64,000 nucleotides of DNA from Myrica gale (Eukaryota; Streptophyta; Magnoliopsida; Fagales; Myricaceae): the NCBI GenBank assembly GCA_963930655.1, contig OZ005620.1, forward strand, positions 22,297,501 through 22,361,500. Direction: 5' to 3'. Of this stretch, positions 25,217 to 36,238 are shown in pieces; the first letter of the stretch is position 1; the number at the start of each line of letters is the position of its first letter. Under the pieces are notes generated by a model. The model ran no database searches. It was given only the letters and a program-made list of their open reading frames with translations, and had not been told where the DNA came from. Both the position numbers and the translations under genes were made by a program.

Positions 25217-25311
25217 ATTGATGCAAGAAGCTGAGCACTTGTCGTTATGGAACATTTCTTTTATGAAGTGGCTATGTTGAGCTGCTAATATGTGATTGAT
25301 GCAAGAAGCTG
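25203..25311. repeat. Direct repeat inside the Pack-MULE
   Basis: gctgctaatatgtgattgat followed by gcaagaagctgag occurs at about 25203 and again at about 25279. A shorter pair (ctaaggggtgatagtt) follows at 25317 and 25341. Confidence 0.8.
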
Positions 25312-25757
25312 AGCTGCTAAGGGGTGATAGTTTTTTTTCCCTAAGGGGTGATAGTTGGTTTAGCATAATTTAGGTTGGTTTCAGGACATTGAAAGGTATT
25401 GTAGCTGCCCAAGTCAATTTTTTAACGAATATGACACAGTTAATCTCATATAGTGGTGCTTGAAATTTGGCGTTGGAACAATTTGGCAAGACTATTTATT
25501 ATGATCATGCTAACGTTTTCTATGTGAAACCTAGGACGGATAATATTCTCTTGAATGTACTCACGTTAACTTGGCAATGTCATGCATTGCTATGTTTCTG
25601 CAATTTTTAAATTGGAAGTTCATCCCGTGTGTCTGAACCTTGTTATTCTTTCCGTTTGATCTTTTTCCCAGCTTTTGTTGGCCGCCTTGGTTTTATAGCA
25701 TATGACGTCGCCTTGTCGAACTCGAAGTGGGCTCCTTGATGCTAAGGCCTTGTTCCG

Positions 25758-26021
25758 GCATTCAAGGACATTACCGAGAAACTTGGCCTAGTGAGGCCCA
25801 AGAAGTTCGCCAGATTGGCTTTGCTATCAAATGAGAAAAGAGAGAAAGCTATTCAAGCTGACATAGAAGGGCGGAAAGAGAAGTTGGAAAAAATGAAGAG
25901 TTTCTGCTGTCAAATGCTGAAGAGATTGGATTGGAACAAGAAGCATGGAAACATTAGCTTTGTTTATGTATGGATTATTGGAATGTCATTTGTAATGAAA
26001 CTTTTATTATGTCATTTGTAA
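25758..26021 (+). pseudogene. Captured coiled-coil fragment, family not recognised
   Basis: The frame AFKDITEKLGLVRPKKFARL, ALLSNEKREKAIQADIEGRK, EKLEKMKSFCCQML is a charged helix typical of a coiled coil. It then runs into non-conserved sequence and stops at 26021. Nothing upstream in frame looks coding. It looks like a further exon carried by the Pack-MULE, but the source gene is unknown to me. Confidence 0.5.
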
Positions 26022-26134
26022 TGATACTTTTATTGGATACTTTTGAAAATCTGCAAGAATGAACATCTGAATTATCCTTTGAAAATTTGCAGTTTTTTAT
26101 TAGTGTCTTGATAAGTCCAGTATGCCTGCTTGTA

Positions 26135-26675
26135 TCAAAACAGCAGCATATGCCACACAATGGTAGCCATAATAAGGAGATAAAACTCAACTTGATACAT
26201 CATCAACATCAACAAACGTAATGCAAAACAAACCACAATAACCGTTAAATTATCACACGTGTTGCGCTTGAGTGCCTCTCTTACCAGCTCTCTTGAGCAT
26301 CTTTCAGGATCGTTGTGGAGCATCAATTCTTTCCTTGCCATGGTCACAGCACACTGGCTGCTCATTACATCCCTCGGGCCATCGCAACCCATTATCAAGA
26401 ACTCATCATCCTCAGTCAGGTGTGTCTCCTGCAACTCTGGCTCTGCACTTAAAGGACAGGCAGAGCCTTTGGGGCCCTTCATGTGCCAGTCTCCTAAAGC
26501 ACGAGCCACAGATAACTGGCCGTTGAGGTAGCCATCATAAATGACACCACCAAGTTTCTCAATTCTTATTTTCTTAGATGTGCAATTGGGTTTATGATCT
26601 TTTGACATCTCAAACGCCCTACCTTGCCTCCCTAACACTGCACGACAATCCCCAGCATTTGCAATTATCAGCGTC
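26135..26675 (-). pseudogene. Captured PP2C phosphatase fragment (Pack-MULE cargo)
   Basis: On the minus strand, after an AG acceptor at 26676-26677, the frame reads [60 protein letters not shown] and ends [14 protein letters not shown]. This is the C-terminal half of a plant PP2C. The N-terminal metal-binding half (the DGHGG region) is absent, so no phosphatase activity is expected. The normally conserved GCDGLWDVMSSQ reads [12 protein letters not shown]. Beyond VVCF the frame continues into non-homologous sequence. Orientation is opposite to the other captured pieces. Confidence 0.88.
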
Positions 26676-27269
26676 CTGTAAAGAGTCAAAATGTTGTTAA
26701 AGACCCTGGTGACTCCCAAACGTAAAGCATGTGAGAACGTACAACCAGGACACCTAGATTACAAAGTTTCCAGCCATGCAAAACATCAATGTAATGCTTG
26801 CTTAGAAAAAGAAAACATTAATGTAATGCTTACAAAAAAAAAATAAAACATTGGTGTAATAGGTAGACTAGCATTCAAGTAACTTGCCGAGGTAGCATCA
26901 TGACACTTTAACAAAAGCCTTAGAGCATGCAATTCTGCACAACTTTAGCACAATAAAACCTCCGATATGTACAAAAGATTGAATGTCTTGGTTTTAAAGC
27001 ACAAAAGAAGCAATGTCTTAAATTATTGCCTCCCAACACATTCCAATCAAGTACTATTAACGATATTTTTTCATGATCATGAACCAATACAGTTTGCAGA
27101 GGTACCTCACTCAATATGCTGGAAATTTGAAACATGGAAGTACACGTTGTGCCCAAGTATGACAAAAACCCACTGAAGAATTAAAGTATAGTCACATTTG
27201 GATCTAAAACTCAAAGTAAAATGAAAATAAAAGCAGCTCTCCATGTCAAGTACCTGCAGACGAGTTTAG

Positions 27270-27550
27270 AAAGTAAATATAATAAAAACCAAGTACGCCG
27301 GTCGAAGGAGAGAACGAAGGTCTTGCAGATTAATCTTTTAGAAAGTAAAAATAATAAAAACCAGTTTACCCCAAGTACGCCAGTCGAAGGAGAAGCGGGT
27401 CTATTCCTTCACGAAGACCAGGAGAAGCGGGTCTATTCCTTCACGAAGACCAGGACAAGCGGGGCAGAGCAGAGGAGATTTTCCTCACGAAGAGCAGGAC
27501 GTGCGGAATTCAAAATCGAGGAGATTTTCCTCACGAAGAGCAGGACATGA
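27270..27550. repeat. Tandem repeats next to and in the right terminal repeat
   Basis: Three repeat families are nested: caagtacgcc(a/g)gtcgaaggaga near 27291 and 27371; gggtctattccttcacgaag near 27389 and 27429; and gaggagattttcctcacgaa near 27472 and 27519. The left inverted repeat has only one copy of the last unit. Such subterminal amplification is known in MULEs and may bind transposase. Confidence 0.75.
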
Positions 27551-28232
27551 CAAAATGAGCGGGCAATCGGCGAAAAATGGTAAAAGGCGCGGGTCAAGAC
27601 GCGGGTCGTCGGGTCAAACGGGTCGGAATTTTAAAAATAACCGAACTCATCTCCGGACCGTTGGATTTGTCAAGATAAATCTCCCCCGTTCCCCCGTAAA
27701 CCCGCACGTTATAACCAACGTATTATAACCGAACTCAGAAAAAAGGTCAGAGTCAGCTTATAGCAGAAATTCTTTCAAAAAAACAGAAAAATCATAATTT
27801 CCATAAATGAATAATGGAGAAAATTCTGTGATGAAACCAAAAGAATACAATGTTTGCTGGATAAAGAAATCCCATGCCAAGCAGGGGAAACAATGACTGC
27901 ATTGGTCGAGTGAATCCAAAAATCTGATGACTATATTTCCTGTATAGGCCCTACATTCCATACAAAAAGTAAGGAACGATTCCAAAGGTTGAAGACAACA
28001 GAGGAGAACATGTCAAGGCTCAAGGGGTTGGTACTTGGAAGTTGGAACCTCTCTCTCTCTAGCCACAAACACCCACACGGACATCCCCGGAGAGAATGTT
28101 AGAAGCTTGCTTAGTTCACATCTCAGACAGCATTTGTGGCATCTTTGATGTCCCAACTCTGGGCTCTCTTCAGTGTTTGTCTTTGGTCTTGGGGATGGTA
28201 AGTTTTGCTTTGGAAGTTGCTTACTCAAACTT

Positions 28233-30775
28233 TCACGAGATTCTTTCAAGTTGGACGATGATATATAAACAGACATTCCACAGAGCCATGAAAGCTCCAC
28301 ATATGCTTACAAACCCTGGATCTGAACCAAAAATGAGATAGCCCCCAAGCAGTATCACACAAGTCTTGAATTGTCCTAGAACAACATGAGAAGTTGCCGA
28401 AGTTGCACTGCATAAGTAGCACAGATATCAGAAAATCAAAGGAAAAAATTTCCTGTAACTTTCCATCAATGCAGATGTTCTTTCGTTGGGTGAATACTAT
28501 TTGATAGGAAGATGTGTGCATGCCAAGGAATGCTGATAAAGAAAAGCAGTGAAATGTTTTTGGGAAAGGGCAACAGAAGGAGAACAGGGTATCTCACCCA
28601 AGGGCCAAAGCTCCAGACCATTGTAGGAGAAAACCAAGGGCAGCCGATATAAGAATAGCACTAGTGTTGTTGAGATCCCACTTAAATGATAGTACTCCTG
28701 GTGGATCCAGCCATGGCATCGGAGCTAGTAAGAAGAAAATCGTAATTGGGGTAGTCTTCCACATCAACCTACAGTCATGAAATTGTTGTCTGCTCATGTA
28801 CGGAGACTCACTGCTAAATATTCTTGTCAGGGATAAAAGGCCAGGTCGAATTACTTACGCAAGAGCAGTCCAATTGGCTTGTTGCTGTAAATTAGACGAT
28901 AGGATTTTGTTTACTGCACTTGGGATTACCCATATAATTGCAATTAGAGCACCACCTAGATTGAACTCCAAATCTGTTACAGTTGCTACTGCCACACCTA
29001 CAGAAACAACAGCCAGAGCCAAAACCTGCAAAAACATGGACTTTCTGAAAATCTGGCATGGAAATGGAAGTCCTAAGTTTCCAATTCAAGAAGTATGAAG
29101 GCAAGAAGAAGGAAATAAAAATTTTTTAGTTCACCTTTTTGAAAGAGATGGTTTTCCTAAAGAGAATGAACTCTGCAAGAACAATTGTAGGAGTGACGGC
29201 AATTTTAGCCATTGGTAGAAACCAACGCTGCCATGAGCTGAAAAGTAAGGACACAAGACACGGATCTATTGAACTTTATAAAGATGTAGGAGGTGGGATT
29301 AGAACCTGTTAAGCTTTAGGCTGGTATTTTCAAGGCCAGAGGCAAAAGCCATGACAGCTCCCAATGAGAAGAGTAAAGAAAAGGGAGTAGTTTTAGATGG
29401 TGGGGAGACTGGAAGCAGAGAGAGTGCCTTGAAAATGGCGAGGAGAAGCCACGCAGTAGTATAGTGGATTAATATGAGAAAAATTGGAAAGTTAAATCCA
29501 ACTTTCCCCATCACCTGTAAGCAAAGATACAACTAAGTGTTAATTTGATTGTATGCACATATTAGAGAGGCAAGACTTCCCAAAATCAAAATCAAGCAGT
29601 TGGAGCAATTAGCTCAAACCTCCCCCACCCCCCACCTCCAAAACACACATACAAAATCAACATTTGCTAAAGCTCACAAACAAAGACAAATAGGAAGAGA
29701 AAGAAAAGGCCCGGACTAATTTGTTCGCCAGAATAATTGCTACAGCAACCAGGAAATTAAAGGTCAATGCCACCACTGGCCCACAAAATCGTTGCTGTTG
29801 GCGCTTAGTACCTTCGGAGGTTCGTAGTTCATTGTAGAGGGAGCTTCTGAGATCTTCTAGTGCTCGACCTGATAATTTGGAGTATGAGATCTAGCATGAA
29901 CTCAACATCAAGAGAAATCAAGTAATGAGCTGATATATCTTGTTTTTAGAAAACAGTGATTGCTTCCTTCAAGCACATGACAAAATATGCACATTCTTGG
30001 AAACACCTTGTTGGCGATAACAGAGTACAAATAGCAGTTCATATCTCAGAAAAGAATTACACCAAGTGGAAGGACATTGTTATCGAAGATGAACCACTGA
30101 TGACAGTTTCTCACAGTGAAACTGCATAATTGTTAGAGAACTGTGGTCTGAAAAATTCTTTGCTGTGAAACTCTCTCTTAATAATGGAAATTAAACAATA
30201 TCAATACACTGAAATTAATTTAGAATTAGTATCACGTGGATTGAAGCAGGTTGATTAGAACTCAAACATAAGGAACACCTTGTAGACATTTAAGTTGAAC
30301 TAACAGACAAGCCGGTAATGACTATATATATACCAGCCCATTTCCTTGAGTTGATTGAATAGCACCCAAATTAACCATGAATCATGATCATCAAGAATTG
30401 ATACAAGCTGCTAAAGAAATAAAAAACCACCCACCGGAATACCATGACTCTGACTGTTGAGCCATTTCAGAAAGGGGTTGTGGCAGAGGGGAGGAGAGAC
30501 AGAAAGAAAGAAGAAAAGGAAGCTTCTGAAAAATCAGCATAACCACAGGAACATTGAACATTTGCAGGAAATCGAAGGAATTTGAAGCCAAATAAAGCAT
30601 TTTTAAATGAAAAATTAATGGGTAAATGCATCTTATATGCAGAAAAAGAAATGAAGACAGAATGATAATGCGGTCGAGGGAGTCATTCAGTAAAACCTGC
30701 TTCGCCTGCGTCGCTGTCTTTCCGTTTAATGAACTTTCTGGCAGCTCTTCCAATCAGAGAATCAAAGAACCCCAT
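28233..30775 (-). CDS. Nucleotide-sugar transporter (TPT/NST family), two frame lesions
   Basis: Minus-strand exons 30775-30697, 29868-29717, 29514-29306, 29237 (or 29227)-29135, 29025-28859, 28768-28598 and 28407-28233 encode a Golgi-type nucleotide-sugar carrier. Marks include MGFFDSLIGRAARKFIKRKD, GPVVALTFNFLVAVAIILAN, WTALALMWKTTPITIFFLLA, LLQWSGALALGATSATSHVV and GQFKTCVILLGGY, closest to 'nucleotide-sugar uncharacterized transporter 2'. The conserved GFYQMAK in exon 4 lacks one base (taccaatggct). Splicing 10 nt upstream, at the AG at 29238-29239, restores frame and gives 351 aa with SWQRWFLPMAK. Near the end GAFMAL is followed by a second shift: the conserved GMSVY is in another frame and the protein stops at 28233. 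It is either a recently damaged gene or one rescued by splicing. Confidence 0.75.
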
Positions 30776-32340
30776 AACACTCCAAGCCAAAGCATATGTT
30801 GGATCAATATTAATCAAACCGCATAGATACTGATACTAATGTTATTATAATGCATACACAGAAGAATAGATGTACGGTTTATATAAATGAAAAGAAAGAT
30901 CTTTGTTTCGGTTACATAACATCTGTAATCAGAGAGTCCAGAGTTCTTCAAAAACAGAGAGTAAGCAAAGAGTCCTAGATTTCCTCTAACCAAATCTCAT
31001 CCTGTAAGCAGAAGAGTTCTTCAAAAACATTGGTTATGTCGTTTAAAACTTTAAATGTAAATACAGGATGAGATTTTTCATCTCAATCTAGCTCGAAGTG
31101 TACCGTACTGTGGCCAATGATGCAGTGATGTTATGCCATTTGTCATCCTTTGCTTTTTCATGGACTACGTAGGTTGGTCAGAATAGCATTCCCTTTTAGT
31201 ATACGAGGATGTGCATGGATTTACGGAGAAGTTAAGGAATATCAAGGGTCAAGGCACGTGCCTACGATGACCATTTAGTACCAGTTTCATCATTCATGGG
31301 GTTGTGTACATAGTGAGGAAGATTGAGTTTCTTCTCTTTGAAGCAACGCCTAGAGAGATTAGAATCCTCTCTATATCTAAATTAACTCTGAAATCAATTT
31401 TTTTAAAAAAAAAAAACTTAGCTATTATTTTTAAATAAATGATCTATTTTCAAACATTTAGAAACGTTTTTCGTGTCTATTTTGCGTAATCTATCATATC
31501 CTATTAGATAACTATCTAAGATTACAAGATCTGAGCAATTTTAGTGAAGATAATTAGGGACATATCTAGAAGATCTCAAATTAATGTTGTTACTGATAGA
31601 AAAGATAAACCATGCATAATTGAAACATAATAGAAAGAGTAAGGAGAGACAGAGATTTAAGTGGTTCTGTGTAGAGGACCTACATCTACGGTAAAAGCCT
31701 TCTATGGTTGTGTTTGTATTATAAATCCATACAGATTACAAAGTTGAAATCTCTATTTATATTTATAAAGACAATACAAAACATGATAAGATAATATTCC
31801 TATATTTAAAATTTGAAACTTTGAATCTTGATAACGATTTGATATCGTCGTAATTATAATATGATATCAAATCTTGATATGATATTATCTCTAACAGTTA
31901 CCATCTTTCCTTAAAATTGATCATGTTTTTTTTTAAAAAAACCCACTTGAATTTTATTGAAATAATTTGCTGAAAGTTAAGCCGAGTCCTAATACGATAT
32001 ACATGATACTGGTAATTTTTTGAGGTTGTTGCTGCTATCCGAAGGAGTCTAGTTCCAACAGAAGTCCATATCCAATGAAATTGAGTAGCTGCCGTCCCAA
32101 GAATGGAAGCTGTGACGAGAGGACTCGTAAGTTGTTCTGTCCCCAGTTCCAACAACCGAGGCCCAAAGTAGTTAGGGAATCAGCACATTGTCAATTTGAT
32201 GGTTCACTTTTCTTTTGCCTTCGTTTGGTAGAGTAAAAAGGATCGCGTGGATTATGAACTTGTTTGCATATTTTAAAGAGCTCGGCTTGAAATTGGATTT
32301 GCGTTAGTTCCAAACTAATCACATTTGGTCACACAAATTT
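30776..32340. other. Intergenic, no supported gene
   Basis: Promoter side of the nucleotide-sugar transporter followed by AT-rich DNA. Around 31600-31900 there is sequence of the general look of a degraded LTR (gagatttaagtggttc and following), but I found no paired repeat or primer-binding site. Confidence 0.5.
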
Positions 32341-32356
32341 GGGGGGGGGGGGGGGG
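32341..32356. repeat. Poly-G tract
   Basis: Sixteen consecutive G on the plus strand. It could form a quadruplex and its length may be uncertain. Confidence 0.9.
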
Positions 32357-32397
32357 ATTCCTTGTATCCTGTAAGCGTGTTCGAGGAGAGGACAAAA

Positions 32398-32631
32398 TAC
32401 CCATTCGCTGCTGCACGCTGCCATGTGGGCTCGGCAGGTGCCTAAACACTCTGTAAAGAGTTGTCATTCGAACAAAATTTTTGCCTGCCCTGAAAAATAC
32501 TCAAAACGGTGGGGTTACCCATTTGCTGTTGCATGTTGCATGCTGCCATGTGGCCTCGGCAGGTGCCTATACACTCTGGAAAGAGTACTATCATTCGAAC
32601 AAAATTTTGCCTGCGCTGAAAATACTCAAAC
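32398..32631. repeat. Tandem duplication of ~117 bp
   Basis: Unit 1 (32398-32507) and unit 2 (32516-32631) share tacccatt(c/t)gctg, ctcggcaggtgcct, acactctg, tcattcgaacaaaattt and gaaaatactcaaa. Small indels separate the copies. No coding content. Confidence 0.85.
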
Positions 32632-32874
32632 AAGCTTAAGGGAAGACATGATATTGAATAATAGTTTCTTCTTTTGTCCTTCCCACTTTCATCTATGAAT
32701 ACATCAGAAGGTGGGTTTAGCAAAGTGTAAAAGTTACATCAGAGTAATAATGTAGATTCTTTATTGCCAAACAATTTGCGGAAGAATACAAGTATATTTA
32801 AGCCTATAAAAGTAATAATGCAGATTGATATATGAAAGAATGGTTTTCGTAACAAAACCAAAGGTGTCATGGAC

Positions 32875-35800
32875 GCTTCGCTCTTAGGTACTTATTTTCC
32901 TTTCTTATGGCATCAAGATCAGCTTGTAGTTTGTCAACATCTAACCTACGGGATGCCATGGCTGCTAGCTTCTTTTCATGTTCAGTCACTTATCTACGTA
33001 ATCTATCAGTAGCCCCATAATTTTCTCTGAGATCTGCTAGAATCTCTCGTGGAAGCTGGTGAGAAGTCTATATGCCTGTCGTCCTACTGGGTCTTTCTTG
33101 GCTTCCCTGTAAATACATGTTTACATTCAGCACAGCAAAGCAATATGAAGGAGAATAAGAAGACATCAGCCCTTCAAGTTATGTTATGATAACTGAGGTA
33201 ATGCACCACTTGGTCAATCTCAGTAAGGAAATTACGCTGGCTGCAACAAAAAATAATCTATACCTGAATACTATTTCGCCGATCACAGCATAGGATCAAT
33301 GAAGGCGTTCTTGGATAGAATTACTCTCCAACTGAATTTCCCTGGTCTCTTTTAGGATCAGTTCTATGTCAGCATCCTGTTTCCGGAGGTTCTTTGTTAT
33401 CTCCTTTATCTGCTCAATATAGGATCCCCTAGATGCAAGTTTTGGCTCTCTCAAGTTGTGCAGAAAGCTTAGAATGTTCCTCCTTCCTACAGAATGACAG
33501 GACAGTTACAACAAGAACAAGCAAAGTGGCAGAAAATGTGAAGGAAGAGATAGAGAGCAAAATAACAAAAGATGTATTTACACTTCAGGGAAAGCAAGTA
33601 AGTATTAAAGACCTAAACCAGAATCATACATTTTCCTAATTGCAGACAAGATAGACTGCTTCTCCAAGTCAACTTCTCTCAACTTTTAGAGCTTTTCTCG
33701 AGCTTCTGGGTTGTCCCCACATAGGGACTCCTCAAGACTTCTCTTTTTCCCTTCCAGAGACTCTTTAGACAGCTTCCCTGTGAGTTTGTTAGGTGAAATT
33801 AATATTTGCATCTACATGATCGGAAAGAAGTTTAGCTTTCCTTTTGAAATGTATGTTTTAGATTTCTTCTGGCTGTGCCCATGCAGCACGAGAAAAGACT
33901 ATGCTTGTAGTGTATGAGGTAAGCTATATTCTAATGATAAAAAAAAGGCAGCTATATCTTACCACTTCAACTCCAATTCCACAAGATTATGTTTTTTAGC
34001 ATCTACTTTCTCATTGAGCTGCTCAAGGTAGTAGTCAACAGGATGCTCCTCATCAAATGTCATTCCCGCTGCTGCCCTTAACATTTCCAATTCTTCCTCA
34101 AGTTGCTGTAATCCAGAGTTATTTGTCATGATCTCCTCAAGTGCTTTTTCACGATTTTGCATGTTGTCAGTCTCATCTCTCATCTAGTGAAAAAATACAC
34201 ATAGCATATAGCTCCTCATCAAGATTTTGTTCCCACAATGCTAAGAACTATAAAACTAAAACTCTAAACTTAAGCTTTTGATTGCCCTTCAGTGCTTCAT
34301 AGCTCACATTGTTTTTATAAAGAAGAGCAGGTCAGGTGCATATTTTATTTGCTACCTGCATTTGAACTAGTCTATCCAACCTCCAAAGAGTTGTCCAAAT
34401 TATTCACATTAGTTTAACCAAAATACCTTGGAAGACTGCTCTGAAGGAGTTGCTTTCTGTTCAGCCACTAGAAAATCTTCATCATCTTCATATGCCGCAG
34501 TTTCTTCACTTCCTGCTTTATCTCTTCCAGCATCCACCAGCTTTTCAGTAGAATCCTTCCCGCTCGAAACACTAGTCAGTTCATTCTTGCTGAAATCTCC
34601 ATTGCTCGAGCAAACTGTAACATCGACAGCTGTTTCATCCATTTTCTGTGGAATAATATTGGCCTTACAAGGCCTGCTAACAGAGTCATCTTCAGCCTTG
34701 GTAATAAACCACTCAGGAACTTTACTCCGGAGTCTTACATCTTTCTATTTGGCTCCAACTTCCTCACAACTACGATCTACCCCTGCACCATCAGCCTTCT
34801 TTGGCCACTCCGATGAAGAGCTTTTTTGACTATCTTCTTTGATTCTCCTCCTACCCTAACATCATTCACATCAGCAGTTCTTCTACCTTCAGATATATCA
34901 GAAAGCTTCTCCACCAGGAATCTGATCAGCTTATACAAGTCCTCTTCAGATGGATACAGGAACTGCCGTAAGCAACACATACAATCTGTTTCTAAGCATA
35001 ATTTCAAAATGATAAGCATATTGATAATCATCATGAGAAACATATTGAGCAGATTGCAGAAAAATTAGGCAACAGAAAAGAAAAACCCCATAGTATAAAA
35101 GAGAGATTCATTTACTACGATGATTTTAAAGCTCCTCCATCTACAGGAATCAGCAAGTGACAAGGCTCGATGGCCAGAAAGAACAAACAAAAGTCGAGGA
35201 CAAAAGTACAACTGACATATTGAACCATTACAGCCCCTAGTACTGGCTAGTGGAAAGGTCCATGGCAGCAGAGGCACACATGAAAGGTTTTAAAACCACG
35301 TCTTGTCTTCCGTTCTGTTTACATAAACCGTTGAATATCATGTAAATATGGAAAGTTTCAAATATGAAGTCTCTAATACATAAACAATGATCTTTAAGTA
35401 AGAATTATGTCAATGAGGAGGACACAAGCAAGCGGTAACCAATCTCATGGCGACATTACTATGTCTAATCTTCATGGCGACATTACTTTGTCCAACTATG
35501 GATGGCAACGTTCGGGAGGTGCAAAGTGAAGTCATTCATGCAGGTAAAAATCATAAAAGCCATCGAATTATCAACTAGAGGAATAATGGAGGGGAAACAG
35601 AGACAAATTCAAACTCTAATGCATTGAATGAACTTTGTGAACCGTGAACTACATCAACGCCCACACCAAATTAATTTTTCCATTATATACCAAGCTTTGA
35701 TCTTAATGGAGAACCCCTTGCTTTCAGCCAAAAATCCTGGTAATTAACAAGAAACTACACTCAAGTCCAACGGAAAATGTTATGAAAATAAGAACGCGAA

Positions 35801-36238
35801 TTTTCCCAGTGGCACTTAGCTAAAATTCCTTCTAGTTCTTACATTTTCTGAGCAACCAAATAGAAAGCTTAATAAAGAGTCAAACTTTTTTTTTTCCCTC
35901 CACTTCATCCTCACATCTTTCTGACGCAACCACACCGGTCCACGATTCAGATCATCCGAAAAAAACACATTTTTTCCTCACTCTCTCTGGACTCACCTTA
36001 TGGAAGCTCATGTCTCCGATGTAACCCAAATTCTTAATCCCAGACGCGACGTCCGTACAGATCTTGAACTGGTCGGCCACGGAATCATCAGGAAGCGAGG
36101 TGGGGAAAGAGGCCGTACGGTAGAGAAGGTTAAGGAACTGGGCGCCTACCGAGACTCGGACAGCGGATACACTCGGTGGGATCGAAACTCCATAGCTCTC
36201 CAGCGAGTTCACAAGTATTTCCTGTGTTTCCTCTCCAT
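32875..36238 (-). pseudogene. CCDC22: CCDC22 homologue, multiply inactivated
   Basis: Conserved CCDC22 blocks occur in order on the minus strand: NSLESYGVSIPPSV and FKICTDVASGIKNLGYIGDM (35997-36238), FLYPSEEDLYKLIRFLVEKL (~34900), EELEMLRAAAGMTFDEEHPV (~34080), GSYIEQIKEITKNLRKQDAD (~33390), KKDPVGRQAYRLLTS (~33080) and DKLQADLDAIRKEN (~32920). CCDC22 is the coiled-coil partner of CCDC93 in the Commander/CCC endosomal recycling complex. The copy is dead: a frame slip right after the ATG at 36238, a shift in an A-run near 34840, and in-frame stops in GAK*KDV, REKL*KLREV, RLH*SYAV, HERF*QIS and RR*VTEH, plus shifts in the AKT/KLASR and KIMG/ATDR segments. Exon-intron structure is kept, so it decayed in place and is not a processed copy. 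Confidence 0.9.

Larger units (their letters stand above)
24012..27736. mobile_element. Pack-MULE carrying captured gene fragments
   Basis: The 3,725-bp element has long terminal inverted repeats: left 24012-24252, right 27477-27736. The first 22 bases (gagttcggttataatacgtt plus gg) match exactly between the ends; similarity then continues with indels through gtgcgggtttacgggggaac, aatccaacggtccggagatg and cgtgaggaaaatc. A perfect 9-bp duplication agaaaaaag flanks it. There is no transposase ORF. The inside holds at least two recognisable host gene pieces (PRA1 family, PP2C) and two further exon-like fragments, in mixed orientation. This is the defining structure of a Pack-MULE, mobilised in trans by an autonomous MULE. 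The well-kept ends and perfect duplication suggest a fairly recent insertion. Confidence 0.92.

Noticed and set aside
31600..31900. Possible solo LTR
   Set aside because: No TG...CA boundaries, direct-repeat partner or 5-bp target duplication were visible.
31898..32155. Minus-strand 85-aa ORF MLELGTEQLTSPLV
   Set aside because: No recognisable domain and no splice context.
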